Of a stretch of DNA of 64,000 nucleotides, positions 63,925-64,000 are shown piece by piece. Source of the stretch: Luteimonas arsenica (lineage in GTDB: Bacteria > Pseudomonadota > Gammaproteobacteria > Xanthomonadales > Xanthomonadaceae); the NCBI RefSeq assembly GCF_004352825.1, contig NZ_SJRW01000001.1:1488001-1552000 (forward strand), given 5' to 3'. A program made the translations under genes and the position numbers. Numbering within the stretch: position 1 is the first letter of the stretch; the number at the start of each line of letters is the position of its first letter. The notes beneath the pieces were generated by a model. It was given only the letters and a program-made list of their open reading frames with translations, had not been told where the DNA came from and did not search any database.

Positions 63925-64000
63925 ATGCTGCTGTTCTTCGCCCTGTGCTTCGTCGGCGTGGCCATCGCGGGCGCCACCGCCTACGTGATCTTCTGGCCGC
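63925..64000 (+). CDS. Start of a membrane protein, cut by the window edge
   Basis: An open frame from ATG 63925 runs off the window end, reading MLLFFALCFVGVAIAGATAY and continuing hydrophobic. This is a transmembrane segment or signal anchor. Only about 25 residues are visible and no function can be given. It starts 4 bp after the asnS stop, so it is probably co-transcribed. Confidence 0.55.
   Translation, partial: MLLFFALCFVGVAIAGATAYVIFWP

Overview
The window is a GC-rich, densely packed bacterial chromosome segment. It is very probably from the Xanthomonadaceae/Lysobacteraceae (Lysobacter, Luteimonas or a relative). The main reasons are the complete DSF quorum-sensing module rpfB-rpfF-rpfC-rpfG, the typical Xanthomonad gene order (hrcA-grpE-dnaK-dnaJ-dapB-carAB-greA-recJ; recN/fur/bamE/rnfH/ratA/smpB) and the very high GC content. 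I see no insertion sequence, prophage, CRISPR array or tRNA gene; the only RNA gene is tmRNA.

Layout. 1-5710: rpf cluster, with rpfB cut by the window edge, rpfF, and convergent rpfC and rpfG. A perfect CRP/Clp-type box lies between rpfB and rpfF. 5876-13000: lysS, prfB with its programmed +1 frameshift, a PAP2 phosphatase, recJ, a conserved hypothetical gene and greA. 12986-23173: carAB, dapB and the heat-shock operon hrcA-grpE-dnaK-dnaJ, with a sigma-32-like promoter inside it. 23264-29836: recN, fur, bamE, rnfH, ratA, smpB, a CHASE-domain histidine kinase and ssrA (tmRNA).

29963-40475: a formate dehydrogenase region. The selenocysteine alpha subunit (in-frame UGA plus SECIS-like hairpin), beta and gamma subunits and fdhE are on the minus strand; fdhD and a small gene face them. 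A response regulator, a hybrid kinase and a cysteine-less CRP/FNR-type regulator flank the region and may control it.

40656-53552: a long co-directional cluster of two tandem Tat-exported TldD-like metalloprotease paralogues, a TldE/PmbA-like partner without a signal peptide, a DUF4159 protein, a MoxR ATPase, a DUF58 protein and three large Bat-like membrane proteins. Most junctions are ATGA/GTGA overlaps or gaps of 13-34 bp. It looks like one envelope chaperone/protease system and is a main candidate for an undescribed system. 53580-56364 carries a second candidate: a natural fusion of a KAS III-type condensing enzyme with a heme-oxygenase-like putative diiron domain, followed 7 bp later by an unrecognised 290-residue protein.

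56676-64000 is housekeeping: an OmpA-like lipoprotein, alr, dnaB, rplI-rpsR-rpsF, an A-type Fe-S carrier, asnS and the start of a membrane protein. Two stretches over 300 bp lack genes and are full of inverted repeats: 56365-56675 has a ~50-bp inverted repeat pair, and 61453-62072 has two multi-hairpin structures enclosed by long outer stems.
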